The notes under the pieces are model-generated. The model did no database searches, was not told the DNA's origin, and was given only the letters and a program-made list of their open reading frames with translations. A stretch of DNA of 40,670 bases, taken from contig NZ_RFFK01000007.1 in assembly GCF_003696305.1 (NCBI RefSeq), positions 224,036-264,705 on the forward strand, written 5' to 3'. Both the position numbers and the translations under genes were made by a program. The stretch is from Pseudomonas sp. AOB-7 (GTDB lineage: Bacteria > Pseudomonadota > Gammaproteobacteria > Pseudomonadales > Pseudomonadaceae). Positions 16,777 to 26,127 of the stretch are shown piece by piece (within the stretch, counting starts at the first letter, position 1; each line of letters opens with the position of its first letter).

Positions 16777-18426
16777 TCAGCCGGTGGCGGCCAGCTGCAC
16801 CCGGTTGCGGCCGTTGCGCTTGGCCGTGTAGAGCGCCACGTCGGCGGCCTGCAGCAGGCCATCGAGCCCTTCGCCATGGTCCGGCCACAGGGCGATGCCG
16901 GCGGACAGGGTCACCGGCAGCGCGCCGATGCGCGTCGGTTGACCGATCTGCGCCAGTTGCGCGCGCAGCGACTCCATCCGGCTGGTCGCGGCCGCCGCAT
17001 CCAGCCCCGGCAGAATCAGCAGGAACTCCTCGCCGCCGATGCGGAACACCGCGTCGGTGCTGCGCAGGTTGTCCAGCAGGTGCTGGGCCACCGACTTGAG
17101 CACGTCGTCGCCGACCAGGTGGCCGCATTCGTCGTTGAGCCGCTTGAAGTGGTCGAGGTCGATCAGTGCCACGGCCAGCGGCACCTGCTCGCGCTGGGCG
17201 CGGGACAGTTCGCGGGCGAAGAACTCGTCCAGGTAGCGACGGTTGTACAGCCCGGTGAGCGGATCGCACAGGGCCTGCTCGCGCAATTGCTCGTGCAGGC
17301 TGCTGATGGTGCGCAGGCGCTCCTCGCTGAGGGCCAGGGCCTCGGCCAGCTTGAGTTCGCTGAGCTGGCGCTGGGTGACGTCGCGCACGTAGAGCATATG
17401 GCCGAGCAGCACCGGGCCGTGGCGCGTGGCGCGCTCGATGGCGCGCACGCGCACCTCGTAGTAGCGCGCCGCGCTGGTCAGGGTCAGCGGCAGGCTCGGG
17501 TCGGCGCCGGCCTGTTCATCGAGCAGCTGCTGCAGGTCGGCGCCGAACACCGGCCAGTCGCCCAGCTCGCGCCCCTGCCAGCCCTGCTGCAGGCCGGCCA
17601 GCTTGAGCGCCGCCGGATTGGCCTCGATCACCCGCCCGCGCGGGTCGACCACCAGCACCTGGTCGAGCAGCGCCTCGAGCAGCAGGTGACGGGCCACCGG
17701 CAGCAGGTCGAACAGGCGCACGCCGACGATCAGCCAGGAGAAAGCCCCCAGGGTGAAGGCGAAGCTGAAGGGGGTGGGATCGAAGCCGAACAGGGTCCAG
17801 CCGAACACCACGTAGCCGACGTTGGCCACCCAGGGCACCGCGGTGACCAGCACGAACGCCAGGTAGTGACGGCGGTGCAGCCCCTGGCTGAGCGCCGCGG
17901 CGCGGGTCACCACGCCCATGCAGAAGGCCATGAACAGGTAGACGTAGACCGCCGTGGCGTAGAACAGCGGCCCGTGCTGATAGCGCACCGGCGCCCCCGG
18001 GCTGGCGTCGATCGGCGCGCTGCCGGCGCCGTAGAACAGGCCGTGCCAGGGATTGCTCAGGGCCAGGGCCCAGACCAGCAGCGGCACCAGGCTGAGGCCG
18101 AGGATGCTGCTGCGCGCCAGCGGCGTGCGCATGCTGTTGACGTACTGCCAGAGGAACACCGCCCAGAAGGTCGGCGTGGAGACGATGCCCGGCCAGGCCA
18201 TGCTGGCCCAGAACATCTTGCATTCGGCGGCGAAAAAGCTCATCTCCAGCGCCGCGGCGGCCATCCACCAGAGGCTGGCCAAGTGCAGCAGGATAAAGCT
18301 GTCGCGTCCGGGAAAGTCGCGCTGGCGGGTCACCCAGTGCGCCAGCAGGATCACCCCGAAGCACACCAGCAGGGTCATCAGCACCGGCGGCGACAGGCTC
18401 CAAGCGGAGGCCAGGCAGGCCTGCAT
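16777..18426 (-). CDS. Membrane-bound diguanylate cyclase (7TM-PAS-GGDEF)
   Basis: About 549 residues in three parts. The first 225 residues contain seven hydrophobic segments (for example LMTLLVCFGVILLAHWV, LFYATAVYVYLFMAFCMGVV, YLAFVLVTAVPWVANVGYVVFGW) in the layout of the histidine-kinase N-terminal 7TM domain. A PAS-like domain follows (LLEALLDQVLVVDPRGRVIEANPAALKLAG). The C-terminal catalytic domain has GGEEF at about residues 464-468 and an intact inhibitory I-site R-S-T-D (455-458), so it probably makes cyclic di-GMP and is feedback-controlled. I start at the ATG 18426 because GGAGAG is 9 bases upstream; a GTG at 18441 is also in frame. The signal sensed is unknown. It is upstream of estA on the same strand, with an 87-base gap. 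Confidence 0.92.
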   Translation of the reverse strand: MQACLASAWSLSPPVLMTLLVCFGVILLAHWVTRQRDFPGRDSFILLHLASLWWMAAAALEMSFFAAECKMFWASMAWPGIVSTPTFWAVFLWQYVNSMRTPLARSSILGLSLVPLLVWALALSNPWHGLFYGAGSAPIDASPGAPVRYQHGPLFYATAVYVYLFMAFCMGVVTRAAALSQGLHRRHYLAFVLVTAVPWVANVGYVVFGWTLFGFDPTPFSFAFTLGAFSWLIVGVRLFDLLPVARHLLLEALLDQVLVVDPRGRVIEANPAALKLAGLQQGWQGRELGDWPVFGADLQQLLDEQAGADPSLPLTLTSAARYYEVRVRAIERATRHGPVLLGHMLYVRDVTQRQLSELKLAEALALSEERLRTISSLHEQLREQALCDPLTGLYNRRYLDEFFARELSRAQREQVPLAVALIDLDHFKRLNDECGHLVGDDVLKSVAQHLLDNLRSTDAVFRIGGEEFLLILPGLDAAAATSRMESLRAQLAQIGQPTRIGALPVTLSAGIALWPDHGEGLDGLLQAADVALYTAKRNGRNRVQLAATG

Positions 18427-18579
18427 CAGCACGCTCTCCACAGCGGCTGCCGCGGGGAAACGAGCGCCTCGCCGCGCGCTGGGGCGACGGCATGTGACAA
18501 CGGGGCGATGACGCGAATCGAAATACGCAAGGGCCTTCCTGACCTCAACTCCTGGTTCGGCGCAGGGCGCCTAAGATAC

Positions 18580-18607
18580 TGCAAAACCCCTGCTGCAACA
18601 GGGGTTT
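18580..18607 (-). terminator. Rho-independent terminator after the DUF3999 gene
   Basis: Reverse-strand hairpin AAACCCCTG, 6-base loop, CAGGGGTTT followed by TTTT-rich bases, 20 bases after the DUF3999 stop. It is the clearest terminator in the left half and separates the DUF2339-DUF3999 unit from the diguanylate cyclase gene. The 200 bases between these genes hold no other recognisable feature. Confidence 0.85.
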
Positions 18608-18626
18608 GTTCGCTCCGCACGCACTC

Positions 18627-19970
18627 TCAGGCGTTTGGCGGACGACGCAGCAGGCTGGCGGCCATCGCCGCCAGCAACCCAACTCCCAGCAGCAGTACAG
18701 CCCAAAGTCCGAAGCGCTGCCAGTCGCGTGGCGGCTCGCCGCTCGCCGGCTGCGCCTGACTGGCCAGCTCGCCCAGCTCGGCACGTCCCAATCCGGCCAG
18801 ACGCTCGGGCTTGTAGCCGGGGATCAGGCTGGCCAGCGGCAGCGCCGCCGACTGCGCGCCGGCGTGGCCCAGCGCCAGCCGGTACGGCGGCTCGCCGCGG
18901 GCGAGGAACACCAGCTGGGTCGCGCGCAGCGCCAGCTGCAAACGTGGCGCCGCCTCGCCCAGGCCGCCGCCGCGGGCATCCAGGTGCAGGCGCAACTGCT
19001 GCACCGGCCAGCCCGGCAGCGCCAGTTCCTCGTGACGCACCTCGCGGCCGTTCTCCGGCAGGCGGTAGAGCAGGCCGCTGACCAGCGGGCGCCAGGGCCC
19101 CTGCTCGCTCGCGCGCGCCTCGAAGCGCAGCGGCGCCAGGGTATTGGCCTGTTCCAGCGGCAGGCGCAGACGCTCCAGCGGCAGGGCCAGCGGCAGCTGC
19201 CACTGGTACTGACCGTCGCCAGCGCGCTGCGCCGGCAGCGGCTCGGACCACACCAGCGGCGCCGGCTGATGGTCCTGCCGGCGGCTGCGCAGGGTCACCG
19301 CCTCCAGCTGCGGCGCCTGCTGCGGGCTGCGCCAGAGCAGGCGCAGGTAGCGCGCGCGCTGGCCCGGCAGCTCGACCTGGCGCTGGTCGATGCGCTCGGC
19401 GGCGAAACTCAGCCGCGCCAGCTGCCCCTCGCCCCAGTCGCGCCAGTGCTGCAGGTCGTCGCTGGCCTCGATGGCGAAGCGCTGAAAGCCCTCCTCGCCG
19501 CCGCTCCAGTCCAGGGTCAGGCGCACCAATGGGGCGTCGATGGCGCTGGCGTCGAGCAGCCAGCCGCGCAGTTGCTGGTCCGGTTCGCCAGCGGACTCGC
19601 CGCGCAGCTCGATCAGGGTGCCCGTGGTGCTGCGCTCGACCCGCAGCGCCGGCGCCTGTGCGGCATCGGCCCGGCCGTGCAGGGGGAACCAGCGCACGCC
19701 GTGTTCCTGCTCGTGCTCCAGGGTCTCGCTGCGCCCGGGAATCAGCGCATAGGCCTGCGCCTGGCCGCCGGCGTCGAACACCCGCAGATCGCGCAGGTCG
19801 CCGTGGCGCGCGGCCAGGTGCGCGGCGATGGGCAGCTCGAGGCGATACCAGGGGCCCTCGCCGGACAGCTGCAGCGGCAGCGTCTGGCGGAAGTCCTGCG
19901 GGCGCTCGGCGGCCTGTACGGCGCCGCCCAGCAGCAGCAGGGCCAGCAGTAGAAACGGACGGATGCGCAT
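18627..19970 (-). CDS. DUF3999 family envelope protein
   Basis: A 447-residue protein with a signal peptide (RPFLLLALLLLGGAVQA), a large beta-rich periplasmic region and one C-terminal membrane helix (WAVLLLGVGLLAAMAASLL) followed by a short basic tail. The sequence suits DUF3999, found with DUF2339 genes in pseudomonads; segments such as FQRFAIEASDDLQHWRDWG and YLRLLWR recall discoidin/F5-8C-like jelly-roll repeats (two are visible), which is inference. I start at the ATG at 19970, which shares bases with the DUF2339 stop, giving the signal peptide directly. The function is unknown; its coupling with DUF2339 suggests a shared envelope complex. Confidence 0.85.
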   Translation of the reverse strand: MRIRPFLLLALLLLGGAVQAAERPQDFRQTLPLQLSGEGPWYRLELPIAAHLAARHGDLRDLRVFDAGGQAQAYALIPGRSETLEHEQEHGVRWFPLHGRADAAQAPALRVERSTTGTLIELRGESAGEPDQQLRGWLLDASAIDAPLVRLTLDWSGGEEGFQRFAIEASDDLQHWRDWGEGQLARLSFAAERIDQRQVELPGQRARYLRLLWRSPQQAPQLEAVTLRSRRQDHQPAPLVWSEPLPAQRAGDGQYQWQLPLALPLERLRLPLEQANTLAPLRFEARASEQGPWRPLVSGLLYRLPENGREVRHEELALPGWPVQQLRLHLDARGGGLGEAAPRLQLALRATQLVFLARGEPPYRLALGHAGAQSAALPLASLIPGYKPERLAGLGRAELGELASQAQPASGEPPRDWQRFGLWAVLLLGVGLLAAMAASLLRRPPNA

Positions 19971-22900
19971 CACGCGGCGGGCTCCTTGTGGGCCGAGGCT
20001 GGTTGCTCGTTGCTGGAAGGTGGTTCGGCCTGGCGCGGCGGCAAGGGGGCGAAATAGCCCACCACCAGCAGCAGCACGCCGACCCCGATAAAGGACACGA
20101 TGCGCTCCAGGCCGCCGCGGTTGCCCAGCTCGACGAACAGCAGCTTGGCCACCACCACGGCGATCAGCGCCGCGCCGACCAGCCACAGTTCGCGGCGTAC
20201 CCGCAGATGACCGAAGAGCATCAGCGCCAGGGCGATCAGGGTCCAGACGATGGACAGCCCGGCCTGCACCAGCATCGAATCCAGCAGCGCCGCGCTGTGC
20301 CAGGGCACGCCGCCCCAGTGATGGGCGCTACGCATCACCATCACCGTCAACAGGGCGAACAGCGACAGCCCCCCCACGCCCTGGGTCAGCTGCAGCGCCC
20401 GCGCCGGCTCCAGGCCGAGACGCGGCAGGGCGAAGCGGCCCCAGGCAAACAGAGCGCCCAGGCCCAGCAGCAGGCCCAGCTCCAGCGGATTGAGCAGCGG
20501 CAGGTAGGCCAGCGGCTCGGCGTCGCCGGCGCTGAGCGCATTGGCCAGCCAGAACCAGGCCAGCATCAGCAGCGCCAGCGGCGCGGCGGCCAGCAGGCGG
20601 TACTCGCGGGCATGCACCGACAGCGGCCAGGGCCAGGCGCGCGGCAGCGCCATCGCCCACAGGTAGGCGGTGGGCAGCAGCGCCCAGCCCAGCCAGCGCC
20701 AGGCGTTGTAGTGCTCGGACAGGCTCAGCAGCAGGTAGCGCAGCTCCAGCGCCAGCACCCCGAGCAGCAGCCAGCAGCCGAGCACGTGCGCCGCGCTCGC
20801 CGCCCGGCTTGGCAACAGGGAGCCGAGCCGGCGCAGGACGAGGAAATGCACGGCTAACAGAGCCAACCAGGCCAGCCAGGCGAAGTTCGCCGCCGGGTGA
20901 TACCAGCCGTGCCAGGCGTGCAGCAGGATCAACCCGCCCAGCGGCGCCAGCAGGCTGCACAGCAGCGCCAGCTCGCGCCACTGGCTGCGCGCGGCGACCA
21001 GCCCCCAGAGGGCCACGCTGAGGGTTGCGGCGCCGAGCAACAGGGTCGTCTGCAACGCCGGTGCGGCGAAGCGTAGCACCTCGCTGGCCAGCGCCAGGGC
21101 CCACCAGGCCGCGCCCCAGACCAGCAGCAGCTGGCCCAGGCGCAGCAGGCTGACGCCGTTCATGCCGCCGGCACCCTCGCGCCGCGCCAGGGCCTGCAGG
21201 CGCCAGGCGCCGACCTGCGCGGCCAGGCCGAGCACCGCCGGCGTCCAGAAGCCGGTATGCGCCAGCGGCGTCAGCCCCGCGCCGCTCAGCCCCGCCAGCA
21301 GCAGCGGCCCGGCGGCGAGAAAGGCCAGGCCGGCGAATAGCTGCAACGCCAGGCTGAAGTAGAAGGCCACGCGCTGCTGCAGGTACAGCGCCAGCCAGAG
21401 GATCAGCAGGCCCGTACCGCCCCACACCGCCGCAGCGGCGACCCAGGGCAGGACGAACAGCACCGCCAGGTTGACGAATGCCAGCCCCGCCAGCAGCACC
21501 AGCGACAGCCCGGTCAGCAGCCGGCGGCTGGCACGTATCTGCGGATCGCGCGCCGCCAGCAGCATGCCGGCGATCAGGCCGAAGCCGAGCAGAGACGCCG
21601 CCAGCAGACCCAGCCAGCCGGCGGCGAAACCGCCGCGACCGAAGGCCGCATCCAGCGCCATCTGGCCGACAAACAGCAGACCGCCCAGCAGTTGAATGGC
21701 GAAGGCGCTGAACACGAAGCTGCGCGCACCGATACGCAGCCCCACCAGCAAGGTGGCCAGCCCCGCCAGCGCCCAGGCGATGGCCGTACCCGGCGCGGCC
21801 AGCAGCAGCGGCGCGATCAGGTAGACGAAGGCCAGCCCGGCGACGCCCAGCCAGGGCAGCAGGCGGTTTTCCCAGCGGCTGGCGGCCTGCGGTGTCCGGC
21901 GCAGCTGCCAGTAGCTGAACAGCAGCGCCGCAGCCAGCATCAAAGCGCCCAGCGGCGAGCCGTCCAGCAGGCGGCCGTAGCCGGCATCCAGGCCATGGAG
22001 GAAGGCCAGCGCCGCGCCGAGTTGCAGCAGCAGGGCGAAGGCGCGGGCCAGCGGCCGCCCCTGGCGCAGCCCCAGCCAGAAGATACCGGCGCCCTCCACC
22101 GCCCAGGCCGCAGAGGTCCAGCGCGCGTCCAGGCCCAGGGGAATGGCCAGGCTGGCGAACACCACACCGAGCGCCAGGCAGGTCTCCACCAGTAGCAGCG
22201 CGCGATGCCCGGCACGCGCCTTGAGCAGGTGCGCCAGCAGCAGGTAGAACAGGCCTAGGCCGAGGGCGCTGAACGCGGCAGCGAACTCGATATGGCGCAC
22301 CAGCGCCAGCTGCAGGCCGAAGCCGATCAGCGGCGGGCCGAACAGCGCGGTGCCGTCGACATAGTCGCCGCGTCGCGCCGACCAGTGCAGCAGCGCGTCG
22401 CGCTCCTCGGGGGCGTCGCTCGCCTCGCGCAGCTTGCGCCGGGCGAACAGCAGGCCGATGGCCAGGTACATCAAAAAGAACAGGACCAGGAACGGCTGGG
22501 TGCTCCACAACAGCTCCGGCGTGTAGGAGCGCAGGCCCCAGGCGAAACCGATGCCGAAGGTGCCGACGAAGCCGATCAGGTTGAGCAGGCGCCAGGCCTT
22601 GAACCAGGCGATGACGAAGATGCCGGCATTGAGCAGGGCGAAATAGGAGAACAGCGCGACATGGTTGCCGCTGCCGGTGGAGGTCAGGATCGGTGCGGCG
22701 AAACCACCGAGCGCCGCCGCGGCGGCCAGGCCGAGGGCGTTCTGCCGCACGGCCAGAATCGCCGAGCACAGCGTGACCGCCACCAGCAGCCCCAGCGCCA
22801 TGCCGGGGTCGAGCAGCGGATGCAGGCGCATGGCGGCGAATACCGTCAGGTACAGCACGGCGATGCCGGTGCCCTGCAGCACCAGGGCGTAGCCGGGATT

Positions 22901-23620
22901 GCGCAGGCGCAGCCACCAGCCCAGGCCGAGCAGGGCCAGCGCGCTGGCCGCCACGCCCATGTAACGCAGCTCGACCGGTACCTCGACGCCTTCGGTGGCG
23001 TAGCGCAGCAGGAAGGCCAGGCCGAGGAACAGCAGCACCACACCGACCCGCAATACGGTGTTGCCACCCAGCAGCCAGGCCTTGGCGGCGGCGAAGCCAC
23101 GTTCGAGCAGGTTGGGCTCACGCGGCTCGCGGGGTTTCCAGGGGCCAGCCTGGGGCGCCGATGGCGGCTCCTGGGCGACCTGCGCGGCTACGGGCGCTGG
23201 CGCTTCGGCGGGTTGTGGCGGCGCCGCTTCGATTTCCGGCTCCAGCGTCCAGTCCAGCTCCGCCTCTGGCGCCTGCTCGGTGGTGGTGGCCTCGGCCACA
23301 ACCGGCTCGAGCGGCGGTTCGGGCTTGAGCTCGGCCGCGACGGGTGAGGCCTGCTCGGCCGGTGGCGGCATCTGCGGTTCGCCCCGCTCGCCCTGCTCCA
23401 CCCTGAGCAGGCGCTCGTGGATGGCGCTGGTGCCGCGTTCGAAGCGTTCGGCGAAGTCCTTGAGCTGGGCGGCCAGTTGCCCGTTGCGCTGCTCCAGGCC
23501 GTGCAGGCGCAGCGCCTGGCCCAGACTCAGGCCGAGCAAGCCGCCGAGAATGGCGCCGGTGACGGATTCGCTGACCCCAGCGCCGAGTACCAAGCCGACC
23601 AGCATGAAGATCCATTGCAT
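19970..23620 (-). CDS. DUF2339 family large polytopic membrane protein
   Basis: An about 1216-residue protein. It opens with one hydrophobic segment (IFMLVGLVLGAGV...GGLLGLSLGQAL), a predicted coiled coil (LEQRNGQLAAQLKDFAERFERGT) and a Pro/Ala/Glu-rich linker to about residue 165. The remaining 1000 residues are a succession of more than 25 hydrophobic segments, ending in a polar tail. This layout is DUF2339. No catalytic motif is visible and no role is established. I chose the ATG at 23620 because it gives the conserved start MQWIFML; the open frame continues 29 codons further left without a better site. It forms an operon with the DUF3999 gene through an overlap of stop and start. The hydrophobic content is exceptional for a bacterial protein. 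Confidence 0.9.
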   Translation of the reverse strand: MQWIFMLVGLVLGAGVSESVTGAILGGLLGLSLGQALRLHGLEQRNGQLAAQLKDFAERFERGTSAIHERLLRVEQGERGEPQMPPPAEQASPVAAELKPEPPLEPVVAEATTTEQAPEAELDWTLEPEIEAAPPQPAEAPAPVAAQVAQEPPSAPQAGPWKPREPREPNLLERGFAAAKAWLLGGNTVLRVGVVLLFLGLAFLLRYATEGVEVPVELRYMGVAASALALLGLGWWLRLRNPGYALVLQGTGIAVLYLTVFAAMRLHPLLDPGMALGLLVAVTLCSAILAVRQNALGLAAAAALGGFAAPILTSTGSGNHVALFSYFALLNAGIFVIAWFKAWRLLNLIGFVGTFGIGFAWGLRSYTPELLWSTQPFLVLFFLMYLAIGLLFARRKLREASDAPEERDALLHWSARRGDYVDGTALFGPPLIGFGLQLALVRHIEFAAAFSALGLGLFYLLLAHLLKARAGHRALLLVETCLALGVVFASLAIPLGLDARWTSAAWAVEGAGIFWLGLRQGRPLARAFALLLQLGAALAFLHGLDAGYGRLLDGSPLGALMLAAALLFSYWQLRRTPQAASRWENRLLPWLGVAGLAFVYLIAPLLLAAPGTAIAWALAGLATLLVGLRIGARSFVFSAFAIQLLGGLLFVGQMALDAAFGRGGFAAGWLGLLAASLLGFGLIAGMLLAARDPQIRASRRLLTGLSLVLLAGLAFVNLAVLFVLPWVAAAAVWGGTGLLILWLALYLQQRVAFYFSLALQLFAGLAFLAAGPLLLAGLSGAGLTPLAHTGFWTPAVLGLAAQVGAWRLQALARREGAGGMNGVSLLRLGQLLLVWGAAWWALALASEVLRFAAPALQTTLLLGAATLSVALWGLVAARSQWRELALLCSLLAPLGGLILLHAWHGWYHPAANFAWLAWLALLAVHFLVLRRLGSLLPSRAASAAHVLGCWLLLGVLALELRYLLLSLSEHYNAWRWLGWALLPTAYLWAMALPRAWPWPLSVHAREYRLLAAAPLALLMLAWFWLANALSAGDAEPLAYLPLLNPLELGLLLGLGALFAWGRFALPRLGLEPARALQLTQGVGGLSLFALLTVMVMRSAHHWGGVPWHSAALLDSMLVQAGLSIVWTLIALALMLFGHLRVRRELWLVGAALIAVVVAKLLFVELGNRGGLERIVSFIGVGVLLLVVGYFAPLPPRQAEPPSSNEQPASAHKEPAA

Positions 23621-23843
23621 GCAGTGTGTCCCGCTCCGATAAGGAAGTCGCCTCGCATCCCTGGCAGGCCGAGGTGCGCCCAGTATAGGAGGCGCGCTCG
23701 CCAACACCCAGGGAGACGACTGCCACAGCAGTCACAGGCACAACGCAAAGTAGCCAACTGCCAGCCGGTGCTTCACAAACGCGGCGCGCCCGCTATCATC
23801 GCCGCCCCCAACCCGCGCGGCGCAGACCGCCCACGACCCGACC

Positions 23844-24239
23844 ATGATGAAGCCCCGCCTGATCGCCGCCGCCGAACTCGACCGCCTGGAAACCTGGGCC
23901 AAATACAGCAGCGACATGTGCCACAGCTGCATGTCCAGCTGCTGCACCCTGCCCGTGGAAGTACGCCTGAACGACCTGATCCGCCTGGAACTGGTGGACG
24001 AGTTCGAGCGCAGCGAGCCACCGAAGAACATCGCCAAACGTCTGCAGAAGGACGGCGTGGTCGAGCGCTTCAACCAGAAGTCGGGCATCTTCACCCTGAC
24101 CCGCATGTCCAACAACGACTGCCTGTTCCTCGATCGCAAGACGCGCCTGTGCACCGTCTACGACAAGCGCCCGGACACCTGCCGCCATCATCCCAAGGTC
24201 GGCCCGCGGCCGGGGTATTGCGCTTACAGACCGAAGTAG
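23844..24239 (+). CDS. YkgJ-family cysteine cluster protein
   Basis: A 131-residue protein of the YkgJ/UPF0153 group. The Cys pattern is CHSCMSSCC at residues 26-34 with later cysteines in NNDCLF, RLCTVYDKRPDTCRHHP and GYCAYRPK; in this family such cysteines are thought to bind zinc or an iron-sulfur cluster. The function is not established. It is a single gene divergent from the DUF2339 gene and convergent with the gamma-butyrobetaine dioxygenase gene, 45 bases away. A second ATG one codon later is equally possible. Confidence 0.88.
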   Translation: MMKPRLIAAAELDRLETWAKYSSDMCHSCMSSCCTLPVEVRLNDLIRLELVDEFERSEPPKNIAKRLQKDGVVERFNQKSGIFTLTRMSNNDCLFLDRKTRLCTVYDKRPDTCRHHPKVGPRPGYCAYRPK

Positions 24240-24284
24240 GCCGGACATGCGCGGCGCGCTACAGCGCCACGCATTTCGGGTATA

Positions 24285-25472
24285 TCAGCGCTGCAGCACG
24301 CGGATCCGCGACAGCAGCTCGTCACGGTCGACATAGCAGCCCTGAAAATGCCGCGCGCCGCTGGCCGGGTCGAACTCGGTGCGCGCGTGCATCACCCGCC
24401 GATTGTCGAAGCACCACAGCTGCCCGGCCTCGAGCCGGCGCTGCAAGCGAAAGCGTGGCTCGCGGGTCAGGGCGATGAAGCGCCGGTAGGCACGATACAG
24501 CGCCGGCATGCGCTCGACCGGCGCGTCGAACGGGCCGCGCAGGAAGTTGGCCATGCGCACCTCGCCGATCCGCCCCTCGGCATCCAGGGCGATGATCGGT
24601 GCCAGGCAGCGGTAATCGCTGGTGCGGCTCTTGTTGCGGAACTCCACCGGCGTCGTGCACAGGATGTCGAACAGCTCGGGCGCCTCCTGGTGCAGCGCCT
24701 CGGCGATGGCGAAACCGTCGACGAACACGCTCTCGCCGCCCGTCGCGTCGTTGACCAGGCAATGCAGGAACTGCAGGCCCGGCTGCAGCTCGCGGGTCGG
24801 CAGGTCGGTGTGCAGCGGCAGGTTGAAGGCGGTGTAGGCGTTGCTGTCGGCATCGGCCTTGGACTGCACGTCGAACAGCACGCCGAAGTTGCTCTCGCGA
24901 ATGAAGGAAATGCGCTTGGCGAGCCGGAGCAGGACGCCCTCGCTGGCCGGCACCGCCACCAGCTGGGTCAGGCCCAGATCGCGCACCGCCAGCAACCAGC
25001 GCAACAGGGTGGCGTCATCCTCGAGCACCGCCTGGTAGTCGAAGCGCGGCAACTGCTCGGCCAGTTCGGCGCCCCACAGCTGCGGTTGCGGACGCTGCGC
25101 CTGGCGCTCTTCGCGCGATGCCGAATCATAGGCGTGAGCCCGCAGCCAGCCGGGGTGGAAGCGGCTGTGGTGACCGCCCAGCCAGTCGATCAGCAGATGG
25201 CCCTGCTCGTCGATGCGGGTCCGCTGCGGAGCCAGCTCCTCCGCCACGTCGACGATCTCCAGCAGCTGTTCCCGGGTCACGCCGTAGACGCACTGGCTGC
25301 AGGGGCAGTTGTCGCGCAGCCACTGGTAGTGGAAGGGACTGACCCGGCCATCGCTCCAGGTGACCTGCAGGCTGTCGCGGGTGGCGTCGAGGCCGACCAG
25401 ATCGGCACTGATCGGGTAGGTGCGCCAATCGGCGATGGGTGCGGCCTGGAGCGAGGGGTCTACGGCATTCAT
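24285..25472 (-). CDS. Gamma-butyrobetaine dioxygenase
   Basis: A 395-residue Fe(II)/2-oxoglutarate dioxygenase that hydroxylates gamma-butyrobetaine to L-carnitine. The N-terminal DUF971-like zinc domain has C56, C58 and C61 (NCPCSQC) and His101/102, with the spacing known from the human enzyme. The iron triad is H221-x-D223 (PLHTDLP) and H362 (RVMHART), and the 2-oxoglutarate Arg lies just after in GARHFQG. AAGGAG is 6 bases upstream of the ATG. It is the last gene of the reverse carnitine operon, feeding the earlier-encoded steps. Trimethyllysine dioxygenase is a related alternative, but the context of cdhA-cdhC favours gamma-butyrobetaine. Confidence 0.9.
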   Translation of the reverse strand: MNAVDPSLQAAPIADWRTYPISADLVGLDATRDSLQVTWSDGRVSPFHYQWLRDNCPCSQCVYGVTREQLLEIVDVAEELAPQRTRIDEQGHLLIDWLGGHHSRFHPGWLRAHAYDSASREERQAQRPQPQLWGAELAEQLPRFDYQAVLEDDATLLRWLLAVRDLGLTQLVAVPASEGVLLRLAKRISFIRESNFGVLFDVQSKADADSNAYTAFNLPLHTDLPTRELQPGLQFLHCLVNDATGGESVFVDGFAIAEALHQEAPELFDILCTTPVEFRNKSRTSDYRCLAPIIALDAEGRIGEVRMANFLRGPFDAPVERMPALYRAYRRFIALTREPRFRLQRRLEAGQLWCFDNRRVMHARTEFDPASGARHFQGCYVDRDELLSRIRVLQR

Positions 25473-25561
25473 GGCGGTCTCCTTGCGGGATGCTGGCCCG
25501 CGAAATTGTTGTCAGGGATGGGGGGACGCACACCAGGCCATCCTGGCCTGCCGGCCGGGCA

Positions 25562-26047
25562 CTAGGCCCTGGCCGGGGGCAAGGCTATGACCCGGCCGAC
25601 ATGCAGCGGTCTGGGCAGGCTCCGATGGGCCTGCGCCAACGCCAGCAGCCGTTGCCGCACCTGCTCGTCGAACGCGGCCGAGCGGCCGCCGGCAGTGTCG
25701 ATGTTCATCAGCATCTGCTCGCTGGCGGCGAGCAGTTCCTCGCCCTCCGGGTAGTAGAGGCCGTGGTGGATGTGCAGGCGCTTGCCGTCATGCGCCAACA
25801 ACTGGGTGCGCACCTCTACCTCGGCGCCGAGCTTGATCTCCGCCAGGTAGTTGAGGTGGCACTCCAGGGTGTACAGGGTGTGGCCGCTGCGGGCACGCCC
25901 CGCCTCGTCCAGACCCAGGTGGTCCATGAGCGCGTCGGTGGCGTAGCTGAAGATCAGCAGGTAGAAGGCATCGCGCAGATGGCCGTTGTAATCCACCCAC
26001 TCGGGGGGAATGGCGCTACGGTAGGTACTCAGCGCTTGGGCAGACAT
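25562..26047 (-). CDS. cdhB: Betainyl-CoA thioesterase (hot-dog fold)
   Basis: A 161-residue hot-dog-fold thioesterase. The 4-hydroxybenzoyl-CoA thioesterase-like motif is visible: VDYNGHLRDAFYLLIFSYATDALMDHLG, in which the Asp in VDYNGH is the usual catalytic acid. Its place after cdhA and cdhC fits hydrolysis of betainyl-CoA to glycine betaine and CoA, the third step of carnitine breakdown as described for P. aeruginosa. The substrate is inferred from context. The ATG at 26047 gives MSAQALSTYRS and has a GGAG-like site shortly upstream. In some bacteria this domain is fused to L-carnitine dehydrogenase; here they are separate genes. Confidence 0.88.
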   Translation of the reverse strand: MSAQALSTYRSAIPPEWVDYNGHLRDAFYLLIFSYATDALMDHLGLDEAGRARSGHTLYTLECHLNYLAEIKLGAEVEVRTQLLAHDGKRLHIHHGLYYPEGEELLAASEQMLMNIDTAGGRSAAFDEQVRQRLLALAQAHRSLPRPLHVGRVIALPPARA

Positions 26048-26094
26048 GGATGGACTCGCTCCGACAGGGCGGGCCCCCGCAGGCGGGAGCGCGC

Positions 26095-26115
26095 GTAGGG
26101 TGCGCCGCACGCACC
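26095..26115. repeat. Single GTAG-type REP unit between cdhA and cdhB
   Basis: GTAG at 26095-26098 directly before the hairpin GGTGCG-5-CGCACC. A decayed relative (TGCCGTACGCC ... ACGGCA) lies at about 28142-28173 between caiX and cdhC. Confidence 0.6.
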
Positions 26116-26127
26116 GGAAAGACGCGG

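Noticed and set aside
20328..22916. An 862-codon frame in the same direction as the DUF2339 gene
   Set aside because: It is a shifted frame within DUF2339 with Arg/Ala/Gly-rich composition typical of off-frame GC-rich sequence.
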